Shown here piece by piece: positions 1-12,675 of a DNA stretch of 64,000 nt. Position 1 is the first letter of the stretch; every line of letters starts with the position of its first letter. The position numbers and the translations under genes are program-made. The DNA comes from Verpa conica. Its lineage: Eukaryota > Ascomycota > Pezizomycetes > Pezizales > Morchellaceae. Where the stretch lies: NCBI GenBank assembly GCA_033030425.1, contig JAUFSD010000005.1, positions 1,911,001 through 1,975,000 on the forward strand, read 5' to 3'. Under the pieces are notes generated by a model. The model searched no databases, was not told the DNA's origin, and saw nothing but the letters and a program-made list of their open reading frames with translations.

Positions 1-1752
1 TGCCGTGATATTCAAGCGGTACCCCCCTTTGCCGGAGATGTAAGCCGATTGTTAGTAGTTGCAGGTTGTACCCGATCGGAGGGCGTAGAGATGGAACACT
101 GGGGCGTGAGACATGTACAGCCGTACCCCTTGAGCTAGAGACGCGGAACGTCAAATATATACTAAACCGGACTTCCGGTACGAGGGATTTCCGTAAGCGT
201 TGATGACGTCATGACGCGATCATGCACCAGAGACATACATATTGGTTCATAGAGCGGGCTGAAGCCACTCGGAAGTCTCGTTCTGCTCTAGTTATGTTTG
301 GGGCTTGGAGGTGGATAATCCTGTAATTTCCTGGTACCGAGTGATATTTTATGTTCTTCGAGTAGAGTAACTGACTCAGTACTCGGGCGCGACTACCTGA
401 AATTCGGTAATGCCATAACGTGTCATTTCTAGGGTGCATGTAGTTGACTCCAGAATTATAGTTAGCGTGTATTAGCCAAATAGGTCGTAGGTATTAGCAA
501 GGTATTGAGAAACTTCAATGAAGCCCATCAACTCACAAATTACTGCTTATAAACATAATTATAAGAGAGGGTTCCACATAGTCAAAAAGTACTCACAAAG
601 GAGGACTAAGTCTCAAGCTATAAGACCCACGTACTGTGGAACATGCTAGTAACGAAGGGCTAGTGCCATAGGTAATTATGACACCTGGTCCCTAAGAGGA
701 TTACACAACCCTCTTCTCTCTTTGAATAGCTCCTCTCTTAGTGTTAGTTATCATCACAATTATTAGTCGTCTTTCCTCTCTTCGATTCTATTTTAGTGAC
801 ACGAAGCAGCCCACAGTACCCCTGGCGAGATGCTCTAAATCATAGTTAGGCTAGATACCAGCAAGGAGCCTTGGTATACATGTCTAGAGCAATTATAAAC
901 CCACGCTTTCTTGTAGCTTTTCTATTAAAGATACATGACAGTCAGATGCCCTAAGATTGCGACTGTTACATCTATCTAAAACTACATGTGTAGCTTCTTG
1001 CTGACATGATCTACTCTCATGATACGCTTACGTAATGTGCCAAGCATGCGCATGCAGTCTCAATCTTGGGGTGGTACGTGCACATAGCTTATCATAACCT
1101 CATCCTTCAAGTTCATAATTCAATCTTCAGATAAGTTTATTTCTCCCCATTGCTTTACTATTTTTCGCCATTTATCTAGTATTATCAACTAGCCCCAGTT
1201 ATTTACCCTCAAGCTTGTACGTGCTGCTAACGCTTCGCCTATAGTTTAAGGAGACTGCTACGATGAAAGGGTTAATTATTTTATATGCGATGTAACTAGT
1301 ATTCTGCGCTTCTAAGTTTTAGAATTATATTATCTTTGCTCCCCTAGCGAAAGAATTGGTATTGTTATTGGTCTGATCATGTATAGGGTTAGGGCTACGA
1401 TGAACGGATAAATATCTTTTGTTTAGCCTATTACCACTACTCGTAATCTCATGACTTTTGTAGAATAGACTACTATTGCATACAATACAAAATATTAGGC
1501 TTGGTGCAGTTCTGTATGGTATGCAATAGCAGTCCATTCTGCAAACACGAATATGCGAATTACCCTATCAAGTAATTTTGGATATTCACAGCTTTGTCCA
1601 ATAAAAGTGATAGTAATCCGACTTGGTGGAGCAAGGCTGCGAGTTCGGTAACTGTTGCCACTTTAGGTTCAATGACATGTAAACATCGTGTAGCTCCGCT
1701 CTAAAGCCCCGACCAGCTAGGTATCGGGTAGTTTTGATCCTCTTCAACCAAT
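1..1752. other. Gene-poor AT-rich spacer
   Basis: I see no reading frame here with a recognisable product or good splice signals. The few frames of 65-76 codons have no family signature. The sequence is AT-rich and resembles the other spacers of this window. Confidence 0.5.
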
Positions 1753-2185
1753 ATGGCAGACCCATTCTCGCTAGCAGCATCAATAGCTGGTCTGATCGTC
1801 TTAGGCACTCAGACCTCCAACCTACTCTATCAGTTTATTGGAAGTATTCGTACCGCCCTCGACGATATCCGTAGTTTTGGGCAAGAACTCACGGAGCTTT
1901 GTTCCCTCCAAAAGGCTTCAAACAGCGCTCTATAATTATGGTAGTCAGGGGTCAAGTAATCATGTGGGATTATTGGCAGACCTTGAGCTTGAGCCTGATA
2001 ACTGCAGGATAAGCTCTTGAAGCTTCAGCTCTTGGTGAAGGAGTATGGAATAAAGGATGGTGGTGAAGCGTTGGAGGATGTGGCGATGGGCATTCAAGGA
2101 GAAGGAAGTAATGGTATTAAAGACACAATTAGAGGCTCATAAAGCGACCTTGAATATGGCGTTAATGATTGTGACCTAGTCAGTA
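1753..2185 (+). pseudogene. Decayed N-terminal domain of a fungal STAND/NLR-type protein
   Basis: An ATG at 1753 opens with MADPFSLAASIAGLIVLG, the characteristic start of the N-terminal helical domain found on many fungal STAND/NLR proteins (the family also named after azaphilone cluster protein L). The frame stops after 60 codons near 1933. Similarity then continues in another frame (HVGLLADLELEPDNC, ending 2020), switches again at about 2012 (LLKLQLLVKEYG), and again at about 2080 (RWAFKEKEV, then a helix ending near 2180). The later pieces match the usual downstream part of the same domain, so at least two frameshifts break one ancestral exon set. No NB-ARC or NACHT segment follows. An undetected intron could explain one of the breaks, but not all. 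I read it as a truncated relic. Confidence 0.6.
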
Positions 2186-2455
2186 CATACCAAAATATCT
2201 GTTTTGAGCTATGCTGATGGGTTGTAATTATTATTCAGCACCGATTTTGCTTCGTTCAAAGATTTGTAAAATAGGATTGAGGGGGCCGTAAGGGAGATAA
2301 TTGGATGGTTGATTGGTTTTGGAGATGGCGAAAGTACCGCGGTAACTAATGATAATACAAGTTTTTTTCTTAATGGATGTCTTTCTAGCGCTAGCGGTCG
2401 GCATCCCTAACACTACAAAGATGTCTTGGCATAGATTCAAGGCAAGGCCCCACAC

Positions 2456-2905
2456 AGGTAGCCCTAGGTCCTAACCTAGACACAATACCCCAATGTTCTA
2501 CCCCGCGCAGTAGGTATGTGGATATTGGGGGCATAAGCTCTAGTCTAACATCTCGAGGTCCTACCCCGATACCCTCGAATCTGAGACAAGACCTCCCATC
2601 GGTAACGATGGGCCCTAGCCTAGACACAATACTCCAAGAGTCTGCTTCGCTCCTAAGCTCCAGTCCAATATCTCGAGATCCTATGAATGAATGAATGAAT
2701 GAATTTATCATTTAAGTACATGCAACCCTTAGGTTATGGTACCCGCACTAAAATCCACAAAAAACAATAAAAATGACAAAAATAAAAAATAAAAATAAAA
2801 ACACAAACGCAAATGCTATCTCCTTTCTACTCTCTCTATCTCGAGATCCTACACAAATAACCTCAGCCTCCACCCAAGGTCTGATATCTCCAGGTCCTAA
2901 TAATA
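2456..2905 (+). repeat. Short degenerate direct repeats with a GAAT microsatellite
   Basis: A unit containing CCTAGACACAATAC and then TCTCGAGGTCCT occurs at about 2475-2571, recurs at about 2610-2680 (TCTCGAGATCCT), and a third partial TCTCGAGATCCTAC lies at 2838-2852. Between the second and third lies a GAAT tetranucleotide run (2686-2706), then an A-rich stretch (about 2756-2810). The arrangement resembles the tail of a retroposed repeat, but I cannot assign a family. Nothing else is recognisable between 2185 and 3591. Confidence 0.4.
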
Positions 2906-3591
2906 TACCCCCAGATCCAACTCCGACTTGGATACACCATGACCCTCTTCCGGACTTGGTAGTTAAGGACTACATTCGGGTATCTGAAGTCTCTCGGGGA
3001 TTTCCGAGTTTCGCTCGGAATCGGGTTACTCAGGGTCCCATGTCGGGACATCAAGGCTCCATTCCGGTACCTCTAGACACGATAGGTCTAGCTAGTTAGA
3101 AAAATATCGGGGGAGGGGGGTATACGGACTGAGTTAATTTTCTCGGGTTAGTTTTCTTTGGCCTGGGTGTGGCTAGAGGGGACGTATCATAGTTAGACGC
3201 GAACACTTAGTGAGATTAGGATGGACTAATCGTGGTGTTTGATGGGAATCATAGAATATGGTTCTACATATTAAGTATATATGACTACACATAGTCACCC
3301 TGAGTGGTTATTGGGCATTTCTCTCATGTTACCACGATTAACCCCACGATCAGATTAGATCCACACAGCACATTATCTAATCAGATCCCCCACAAATAAA
3401 TCGCGAAAAGCAACCAAACAATTTTGCTACACTAACCGCGTCGTCTCGAAAACTTCACCCCAGCCACACCTCCAACAAACACACCTCAAAGACTCTCCAA
3501 AGACTCTCCAAACACTTTCTCCGATGGAAATCCCGCAATTGTAGATTAACTACTGATAACCGCTCTCTACTCCCTCGCCGGCGTAAGCGCA

Positions 3592-6500
3592 ATGCGTCTC
3601 CAGGTTCACATCATCCCTGCGCATGCCGTGCCGACAGCTGCACCGGTAACTACGTTTCTCGAAGTCGCGTCACCTACGCTCACCCTAGAAGACTTGTCCA
3701 TCTCCATCTCCAAACGATATGCAAGGCTATATCCACACCGTCCGTAGGTTTCTCCTAAGCCCACACTCTCGCTTCGGCACACACCTCTCCACAAGTTTAT
3801 CGCTTTAACACATCCCATCCTTTATAGTCTCCTCCGTATCGACAGACTTCAGGATGCATCCCAGAATGATCTCGATCTCTGCTATACAGTCTCGGATGTA
3901 TTCTCCGATAAAGCTTCAGACAATCTCAATTCGATTGTGCGGGTTATCCAAGCATCAACCCTCCGTGAATCTTCCATCCCCCCCGAGTCGGGACTACGGC
4001 CTAAATCATTCGTGAGAGGAAAGAGAGCGAGACCAGCACTGCTGGAGGATGTAAGGGAGGCTAGCAACGAAAGTGGTTCACACCATTCTCAGTCGTCAAT
4101 ACGGGAAAGGAGCAAGAAGAGGCAGAAAAGGGATGATTTCGTGGTAATGGACAGTATGGACGAGAGAGAGGATGATAGTCATATTGTTAAAACCTGGAAT
4201 GGACCTATTGAGGAATTATCAGATGACGATGACGAAGTAATACACGAGGAGCCGGAGGAGGTGGAGATAGAGGATGATAATGAATCGTTTAAAGATGCGC
4301 TCATGGGGTCCCCTGAGAGGTCTCATAGTTCTGCACGGTTAAGTCCATCGCTGGGCGCACGCACACCCGAGCCCACACTCCCCCCAGCACTTCCCTTTGT
4401 ACCTGCGAGCCCGGAGGTGCACGTAACAAGGATTACAAAGCTTTACTCGGCTGGGGAGCTACTCCCGGAGGTTAAAGAAGAAGAAGTTCCTACCTCATCA
4501 GCGTTTATAAAATTGGCTGAAGTTACAAAGACAGTCCTCCAACCTCGACTTAACGGCTTCTCACAGAGTTCTGTCTTGACCCCGAGTGAGTTACGGCAGA
4601 AACGCAGGGCAAGTCGGTCATCGATTACTTACTCATCTCCCAAGAAGCGCAGTGTCTATTCAGTTCCGGTTTCTAGTGATGAGGAGGCTCTGAATAGCAA
4701 CCCGACTCCCAGCTCCGCTACTAAGCGCTCCCGCCGCAAGCCTAGCATAATAAGTGAAACAGAATCCTTGGTGCAAGAGGGCGAGGCAGATGATGAATCT
4801 AGCCAGCACGTATTAGCTCGCAAGGCTGAACGTGAATCCGAGGACGCCGAGAGGGAAAGGGTAGCTAAGGAGGTCGAAGCGAGAGAGAGTGAGAGCGAGA
4901 AGCAGGCAATAAGGGAGGAGAGAGAGAGTAGGGAACGGGAAGCGAAGGAGAAGGAGGCAAAGGAAAAAGAAGCGAGAGAGAGGGAGGAGGCTAGGGAGAG
5001 GGCGGCAAGGGCAGCTGAGGAGAGGGAGAGAATTAGAGTGGAGAATGATAGAGTGGAGAAGGAGAGGCTGGAGAAGGAGAGGCTGGCGAAGGAGAAAATG
5101 GAGAAGGAAAGATTGGCGAAAGAGAGAGCTGAGAAGGAAAGGCTGGAGAAGGAGAGATTAGCAAAGGAGAGGATCGAGAAGGAAAGGTTGGAGAAGGAGA
5201 GACTGGCAAAAGAGAGGGTCGAGAAAGAGAATCAGAGAGTGGAGAGCGAGAAACTAGCTGCAGAGGAAGCCGAAAGGAAGAAGGTTGCCCAAGAGAAGGC
5301 TGCCAAGGAGAAGGCTGATCAAGAGATAGCTGCTCAGAAAGCTGTAGAGAAGGCTGCCGAAGAGGAATTGGCTTCCCAAGTAAAGGCTGCCGAGGAAAAA
5401 GTTTCTCGAGAGAAGCGGAAGCTTGAGGGGGCTAAACGGAGGAAACTTGCGGAGGAGAAAAAGGTCGCCCAGGAAAACGCTACCCAGGAGAATGTCCCTC
5501 AAGAAACTCCCCAGCAAAAGACCACCGAAGACACCCCAGACACGAAGAAGAAAAGGACAAGGAGTACCACAATCAAAGAGAAAAGAGAACAAGAAGCTCT
5601 CGAAAAGCAAAAACGTCTCGAGCAACAAAAAGCCGACCGCGAAGCTAAAAAGAAGGAAGCCGCTGAAGAAAAGGCACGCAAAGCCCAAGAGAAGGAAGAA
5701 GCCAAAGCAGAGAAGGAGAAAACCAAGGCTGAGAAAGAGAAACAGACTCGGGAAGCCCGAGATCTTGCAAGAAAGGAGTCCCAGGCCGATATAGAGAGGG
5801 AGCCCGAAACCTCCTCGAATGAGAGTGAGACGGTTCTTCCAGTTATTCCCAGCTCTGCATTGAGGCGGAGTAACTTGAGGGGCGTGGTTGTTAGAAAGCC
5901 AACCAGAGTGTCTTTTGCGGATGAACATTCCACGGCAAGTGTAACTCCACTTGCCTCAAGACCGACAAAACAGACGCCGATTTTACCACCGGGATTCAAG
6001 CCATCTAACACGAACCAGGCAGCCCCAGATTGGGTGAATACTAAAAAGACACCACCAGCGGCGAATGCAGAAGTGGTGGAATCTCAGACTATGAATGGGA
6101 CTTCAAAAAACACACCTGCGATTTCTACAGTAGAAGTAAAGGGTACAGCAGAACCGAGGACTAGAGCAGCGAAAGGGCTAAGATCAGGAAAGGCGACTTC
6201 CCCGGTCACAAAGGTCAATGGCAAAACCCAAGTAGTCCCACCTGAGAAATCGGTGCCTGCTGATAAGCACGATGCCAAGAAGTCCACTGTACCCAACTCC
6301 CAGTCAGGCTCAGAAACTGGTTCTGAGACTGAGACTGAATCCGACGACTCAACCAAGAAGGCAACCCTAGCTACTCCAACTCCAGGCACTAAAAAGAACA
6401 CTAGAGCTACTTCTAAAACTCTCCCACAGAAAGATGCAGAAAGTTCTAACACTACCAAACCCTCCCAAGCTCCAAAGGCCCAGCCTCTACTAGCTATCCC

Positions 6501-7149
6501 AAAGGCTACAAAGCCAAAAGCCAAAACGGTTGTAGCCCGCCACGCAGAGCCATCATCCGAAGCACCACCGAAATCACCTCTCCCGCCCACATCTGCTCAG
6601 AAAGCCTCAACCCAGAGCGAAAGTGGCACAGATACAGAAACAGGGTCTGAAACAGGATCTGGGTCCGAGTCTGGGTCTGAGTCTGGGTCCGAATCGGAGT
6701 CTGGGTCTGAATCTGCATCCGAGTCTGAATCTGAATCCGAGTCTGAAGAGGAAAGGCCAACAGTGGCAAAGACCCTCTTTAGTAGTCGCACAACCCCGTC
6801 TTCCGTACGGCATTCCCTAAGCCAAAGTGTAAGCATCAATGGAAGCCAGCGTTATAAGAGCTTGTCCGATATGGAACTAGATCCGATCCCGGACGTGAGG
6901 GATATACACCAAACTACTCGCACTAGCACTCATCCGAGGACTAATGGTCTACATTCATCCCGGAAGATCAAGAAGTCAACTGTGGCAGCAGAAGATGATT
7001 CAGAAGACACTGATTCCGATTCGGACACTGATTCTGATAGTAGTGATGAAGAAGTGAAGAAACCAGAGGTGAAGGATGCATTGGCGGGGAAAAGAGCAAG
7101 TACAGGACCCAAGAAAAAGGGTATGTTTGGGTTTGGGTTTAAGGTTTGA
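3592..7149 (+). CDS. Nucleolar protein Dnt1/Net1-like (Cdc14-binding family)
   Basis: The model is join(3592..3743,3828..7149), 1157 aa. Exon 1 starts MRLQVHIIPAHA and ends LYPHRP; an 84-bp intron (GTAGGT...TATAG) joins it to LLRIDRLQD, giving the conserved N-terminal domain of the Dnt1/Net1 family with its hallmark DLDLCYTVSDVF and VRVIQAS. In-frame stops inside the intron hide this start. The middle (about residues 380-620) is a very charged coiled coil built from repeats of EKERLAKER type. The C-terminal part is rich in Ser, Pro and Lys with SGSES/SDSD acidic runs, and the protein ends in a basic GFGFKV tail. Family members hold the Cdc14 phosphatase in the nucleolus (S. cerevisiae Net1) or act in mitotic-exit and checkpoint control (S. 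pombe Dnt1); the role here is inferred. It converges with the SelO gene downstream. Confidence 0.8.
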
Positions 7150-8657
7150 TCACTTTATACAAGAGAGCATCGGGTGCTTAGTCCTGAGCTAGCTTTGTAA
7201 AAGTAGAGTATAAGGATAGTCTCTGGGTAGTGTCTGCTGATACTCTGGGGATGTGAAAAGATAACGTGAGGATGCGATATTTATGGAGGTCTCATTTGTT
7301 TACAGGCCTCTACTGTGCATACTTATTCATTTTTATTCTAGTTCTAAGCCTGTTTTTTTTACCCTTTGTATTCTTCTCTTTCATTATGGGGTTCTTTCAG
7401 GTGTCAGGTTGTACTATTCGGATACTGTAAAAGTCATCCTTGCTGTAGAGTAGCGATTATTGTTAGCCGATTCTCTTTTGTGCACAATAAAATTTTAATC
7501 GCTTATTGAGGATTACTTTGCTCATCCGGTTCTAACTTATAAACTCATTATTGACGACATGTATCTAATTGAGTATCTATCTTAACAATTGGTAAGTACT
7601 TATCTACGGAGGTATATACTCATTTCGCTTACAGAGTTAATATCGTATGATAGATAAAATTCAGTTTTAAGTACTAATCACCCAGATAGAGATATAGTAC
7701 TAGTTTCTGAATCAAGTATCAAGGGTTCAGGTCTAGTCGAACATCTGGTCACTAGTGATTAAAGATACAGCTTTGCGTACTTTAGGGTCTTGTTCTTAAT
7801 GGGGTTTATTGATTAATAGCGCCCTCCATGCATAAACACCAAGAAGCTATATAAACGACACAAGAGAATAAAATGATTGTGTTAGGCTTTTCCTAGTTCG
7901 AGATTTTTTTAAGGTAAATCTTAAACGACTAACTATAGAGATGGTAAATCTTACCCTATGACTACGAGAATTGCAAGAGCGAAGTGATAAAGTTTCGTAT
8001 AAAGAAAAGGGAGGAAACAAAAATGCAGGTGACCCCGGTCAGCTCTTAAGTTTTTTGGAGGGTTTCCGCTATATTTCGGTGAGTACGTATAAAATAGCTA
8101 GGATATGTTTCTGGTCTCGTATCTAAATCTAGCTACATAGCTGGGTCATGATTCCTAGATGAAGTGAAGGGTTATAGGTGGGCAAAGGGCGTAGCAGGTT
8201 TTTGATCGGCGTGGCCTCTGGTATGATGTTATATGTAAGATCAAAAAAGAAAAGATATATGTACTCTTCTTTGAAAAGTCAATTTATGGAAGAGTGAGTA
8301 GTCTTGTGTTCCGTAGGTCCGGACACAATACCTTAAAGATAAGATACAGGATATTACTACTAAGCAACTCTGAGCCCCTTGTACTCTTTGGTTTATCGTT
8401 CAAATAAACTCTTTCGAGGAGAGCTCTACTTTAGGCGGGTGCTTTGCCCTGAGTGGAGTGGAGCTATAACTCTGCCCACTTGGTAAGGATCGCTCCCAGG
8501 CGTCGTCTCAAGTTTAGACTAGCACGTTATACCACCGTTATCATAGCTATTATACAGCAATCCCCTTAAAAGTTAATATTCTAATGTCTTCTTTGGTTAC
8601 AGGTAGATGGCCTGAATGCTCCCCGTAGATGATATGCCTCATGATCACATAGTCCAC
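7150..8657. other. Spacer between convergent genes
   Basis: This 1.5-kb interval receives the 3' ends of the Dnt1-like and SelO genes. It is AT-rich and contains T-rich stretches near 7355 and an AATAAA at 7486-7491 that could serve 3' end formation of the upstream gene. No coding signal is visible. Confidence 0.4.
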
Positions 8658-10685
8658 TCAACTACTACAGCTACATTGAATTGCCCTCTCAGTCTTGGGA
8701 ACATCACCAACCCACCTCTCTTCCTCAGCACTATCCCCACCCCAGCTATCTTCATATGGTCGAGCAACCATATCCATTACCCGCTTCAAGACGTCCCGTT
8801 CACCACCCTTCTCGACACGCTTAATGATTTCGTCAAGCACCCAGTTCCGCGGAACAAAATTCGGGTTAATAGCCTTCATACGTGTGATTCTGACTTCGTC
8901 TGTAAGGCCATCCTTCGCAAGACGCTCACCATAAATCTTCAACCAATCAATAATCTTCTCCTGGGCTTCCTTCAGCGAGAAGCCTCCACGAGTGCCGTCT
9001 TTCTGTATGAACACCGTAGTGGCTGCATACTGATCCTCGGACACGGACTCAAGCACCTTCAGAACCGGCATTGTTGAAAGGCGGCGGAAGAAATGGTGGT
9101 AGTCGAGCTCCAGTGCCTCCAGAACTTCTAGTAGGGGGCTAAATAACGTATCCATATCCTTCTCCTCAATCTTTTCAAAGCCAAGTCGGAGCGCCATAAG
9201 GCGCTTATATTCATCTAGGAAGGTCTTTTTGTATTCTTCTCCGATGTCTTCAATGATCTTTTCTGCGCGTTTGACAAGGGCTTCGCCTTCCTCTTGGGAT
9301 TGCACACCCGATTCTATAAACAACGGGTCATCAACATTTTGAGCGCCGAAAAGCTCGGCGGTGTCTTCAGCGAGGCGAACAAGATTCCACCAGATTATTG
9401 TGGGCTGGTTCTTGTAGGAGTAACGGAGGAGGTGGTCGTCGTGATTGGGGGTATATCTTGGGTCGAAGTTCTAGAGGTAAGATTAGAAATCGCGTAAGAA
9501 TAGGATGATTGAAGTGTAGTGTAGTAGGGAAATTACATCCATAAAAGCAAATGGTCCGAAATCAAGTGAGAGTCCGAGGATAGAAGTGTTATCCGTGTTA
9601 AGCACACCGTTCATGAACGCGTACGCCTGCCATTTCGCAACAGTCTTTGCATTTCTCATCACAATTTCCCTATACATAATCTCATACCTATTAGGCTTCC
9701 CTTCTTCCTCCAAATGCGGCGGAAGTCTCAAAACTTCATCTCTAACGTAATCAGCCAATATTCTCAACCTCTTCCGATCGCTACGTGCCCGAAATATATC
9801 GAACGTGCCGATCCGAATCCAGCTCTGTGCAAACCTAGAGACAATTGCACAGGGCTCTATCCTTTCCCTTGCTGCATGTTCTCCAGGGAGTAATGTAAGA
9901 CTTAGGGCACGAGTGGTTGGTATTCCGATGCTGTTGAGATACTCGCTCACGATGAACTCCCGTATACTCGATCGCAAAACCGCACGCCCATCTGCAAACC
10001 TCGAGTATGGAGTTTTCCCCGCTCCTTTGAGCTGTAACTCATATCGCTCTTTTGTCTCTGGGTTTGTCACTTCAAACAAAGAGATTGCGCGTCCGTCCCC
10101 GAGCTGGCCTGCCCATTGTCCGAATTGCCAGCCACCGTAGCATTGGGCCCAAGGGTAGACTTCATCCTCAAAACCTCCATTACCTGAGACTAGGCGCAGA
10201 AATTCAGGCTTGGATACTTCGGCGGGGTCGATTCCGAGGGACTTGAATCCAGCGGCAGAGGTAGCGAGAAGTTCTGGGTTTTCTTCTGTTACGTCGGGTC
10301 GAACATAGGTATAGAGTGCTTCTGTGACCATGCGGGGGCCAAGGGATTCTCTAGGGGCGTTTTTTGATGATTCAGGCGTTGGGAACTTTGGGTCCGCTAT
10401 GAAAGTTAGGTCCCTTGCTCATGTAGATCAAAGCAGGTTGGAATAGTTACGTGGGAGTTTAGAGGTGAAGACATTCGATTTTGGAATATCTTTCAGCGAG
10501 AGGCCGGGGAATTTTGTCCCACAAGTAATATTCTCTTCCAAGGGGCTCTTTGCCACTGGTGACGTTCCATTACCCACAAGGTTACTAATTGTACTGGTGG
10601 ATGTCATAGCGATAGTTGTAGAGAAGAGGCGACAAGTATGGAGCTGTGAGACGAGGCTTGTAATTCGCATACGGCTGAGAAGCAT
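8658..10685 (-). CDS. FMP40: SelO-family protein AMP-transferase, mitochondrial (Fmp40-like)
   Basis: The model is complement(join(8658..9470,9537..10396,10451..10685)), 635 aa, with introns of 66 and 54 bp. The start at 10685 gives a basic, Ser/Thr-rich presequence (RLFSTTIAM around residue 20-27) as expected for mitochondrial import. The pseudokinase-like core shows the nucleotide-binding GAGKTPYSRFADGR at about 203-216 and the metal-binding NTDNTSILGL...FGPFAFMD at about 346-365. NPNFVPRNWV lies near the C-terminus. SelO enzymes transfer AMP from ATP to protein Ser/Thr/Tyr and act in redox stress responses. The protein ends CSCSS, so the antepenultimate residue, selenocysteine in animal SelO, is cysteine here. 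Domain order and length are normal for the fungal family. Confidence 0.93.
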
Positions 10686-11171
10686 AAGACAGACTTTGAT
10701 AAGCCACCACGATTCCGAGATAGATGTGGAGGTTCTGCACCTGGAGCTGTGATGTGAAGCGTTTAGAGGTATATGGGGGTGAGACAGAGTGGGGATGTCG
10801 CTATTGCGTAATTATGCAGACCCCTGCAATTCGGTTATCGGGAATGTATCTTTGTACAACATCAGATATTGGTCTGGGTGGAACAGGCATGATATATCGT
10901 GGGAGATCTCTAGAGATCCGAAATGGACTCATTTAGTACAAACCTCTCATTGAATTTCTGAGAAAGGCAATTTCCTAGTTTTGCCATCTCCTACCATCTA
11001 AAGATAAAGACACCAATAATAGTCGTCTTGAAGCAGCTCATGTACACAGAATAAAACATTATAATTCCGCATACAAACCTATAGTATACGGATACCACCG
11101 TTCACCCAGTCTTGTAGTCCTCCAGCTCCTTGCGCGAATATCTTCTCCGAAGAACCCGGGCGCACTTTCAT

Positions 11172-11763
11172 CTAACAATCCGAAATTGGCAAGATCTGAA
11201 AGATAACTGGCTTACAGTAATCTGCAATCTTCTGGTCGTAGAGATTAGAAACTATCAAAACGTAAGAGTTAGCATAAGAATTTGTAAAAACGAAGTCTAA
11301 TAACTAAAAATAGGTTAGGGGGAAAGCAAGGGGTCCACCCACAATCTCCACTTGCACAAGACCAAAATCCCTTCTGCGGCCCGAGTGCCAAAGTTCCATC
11401 ATCACAAACAGACCACCCTCCGGTATAGATAGAACCTGATTGGGGTGGAGGGCCGTCGAACTGAATCTGCCTATTAGCAACGACTGCACCAATTCTCCCA
11501 ACTTGATCAACCATGATCCCATTAGTAAGCTTAATCTGTAGCTGTTCAGGACGAGAGGATATCGGGAAAAACCCAGGGGACTTTTCATAGCCGTATAGGC
11601 TTCTGAAGTTGAATTTCTGGTTGTAAGTGGTGCTACAGCCAGCTGGAATACCTCCTTCAGGTACAAGAGTTTCGAATTCACCTTGGGGAAGAGCAGTAGA
11701 ATTTGTACGATGGAATATAGAGAGGGAGAACACAAGAACGGAAAAGAGAGACAAGAACTGCAT
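11172..11763 (-). CDS. Small secreted PIR-type cell-wall protein
   Basis: The model is complement(join(11172..11251,11343..11763)), 166 aa, with a 91-bp intron whose donor is GTGGGT. A signal peptide (about residues 1-22, leucine/phenylalanine-rich) is followed by the C-terminal domain of fungal PIR proteins: the QIKLTNG strand, then GRIGAVVANRQIQFDGPPPQ, then LALG and CASGDFSNLYDQ. The cysteines run C-x15-C-x16-C, close to the classic PIR spacing, plus one near the signal peptide and one as the last residue. The N-terminal PIR repeats that make alkali-labile ester links to beta-1,3-glucan are absent, so only the cysteine domain remains. The splice is chosen because it restores the SNLYD motif and terminal cysteines that reading through would lose. 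It is expected to sit in the wall; its exact role is unknown. Confidence 0.75.
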
Positions 11764-12440
11764 TTTTAATGGTTGATAGCAAGACTGATGAGCTTTGTCA
11801 ATCTTTGATTACTGTTCGTTTCTGCTGGATGAAGACGGTTTAGAATGATTGGAAGATGATGAGTGGGAAGGGGTTTCGATTAAAAGCTATATATATACCT
11901 ATAATCCTATTTGTGTTGTGAAATACGCCTATTCGCTGTGTGTAATAGAACTCCACGTAAGAGCTCTGATGTATACGTATGAGTTCGAATTATACACGTG
12001 GAAGTATCGGGTCATTAAGCCACTATGGTCTAACCAACTATACTCAACCTCTTCCAACACGCATTCACATGCAGTTTCCCTTTCACAGCAGATATTAACC
12101 AATGCATCTATGAGATACGTGTCGTATATATATACCAAAAGTTTGCCTATAATATAAATTTAAAGACACCCACCACCTGCACTGACTAAAGACCAAGAAT
12201 CTCACAAAACTTATACTGTTATACTTAGCCTATTATAGGACCCTAAATTGTAGAGTAGCAACTGCCTTGGGTGTCCCATGCTCAATTGAATTGCAAACAA
12301 AACCCTGTTTGCCATCAGACAGGATTCGCCGTCACCCGTGAGTGACTGTAACTCTCTTTTTCATATAGCTAGCCAGCACGATTTTACCCCATTAGCGGTG
12401 GCGGCTTACTAACTACATGTAGTGGATATGGGGTGTTTGG

Positions 12441-12675
12441 GGTATTTAAACAGTAAAAAGTTCTCAGCAACGTGTCCCACTAGGCTCTATAGCCTGGTGG
12501 GACAGTGCCTGGTCGCATTAAAAGAATCACTTGCTGAAGGGCAATGGTTCGACTCTCCTCGCAAGAGGGATTTTGAGGGGTCTGGGGGATCCAATACATA
12601 GGATAAAAGAGGGTAACTTGGCTTTATGGCTCAAGGGGCCTGTTATTGGATAAGTCGTATATAACTACATTTTTG
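12441..12675 (+). repeat. SINE-like repeat, copy 1 (tRNA-derived head)
   Basis: This 235-bp segment closely matches 21048-21279. It carries a tRNA-type A box (TAGCCTGGTGGG, 12490-12501) and B box (GGTTCGACTCT, 12546-12556). A hairpin GTCCCACTAGG / CCTGGTGGGAC precedes and overlaps the A box. The unit ends GGATAAGTCGTATATAACTA followed by a T-rich run. Promoter boxes plus a dispersed copy suggest a pol III retroposon; the start boundary is approximate. Confidence 0.65.

Noticed and set aside
4840..5260. A CRISPR-like or satellite array
   Set aside because: The periodicity is coding (in-frame Glu/Lys/Arg repeats of a coiled coil), without spacers, and the organism is a fungus.
5254..5928. Minus-strand frame of 224 codons within the Dnt1-like gene
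   Set aside because: It is the Leu/Phe/Ser-rich shadow of the Glu/Lys-rich coiled coil on the other strand.
6597..6839. Minus-strand Asp/Ser repeat frame
   Set aside because: It is antisense to the SGSES repeats of the Dnt1-like protein; low complexity explains it.
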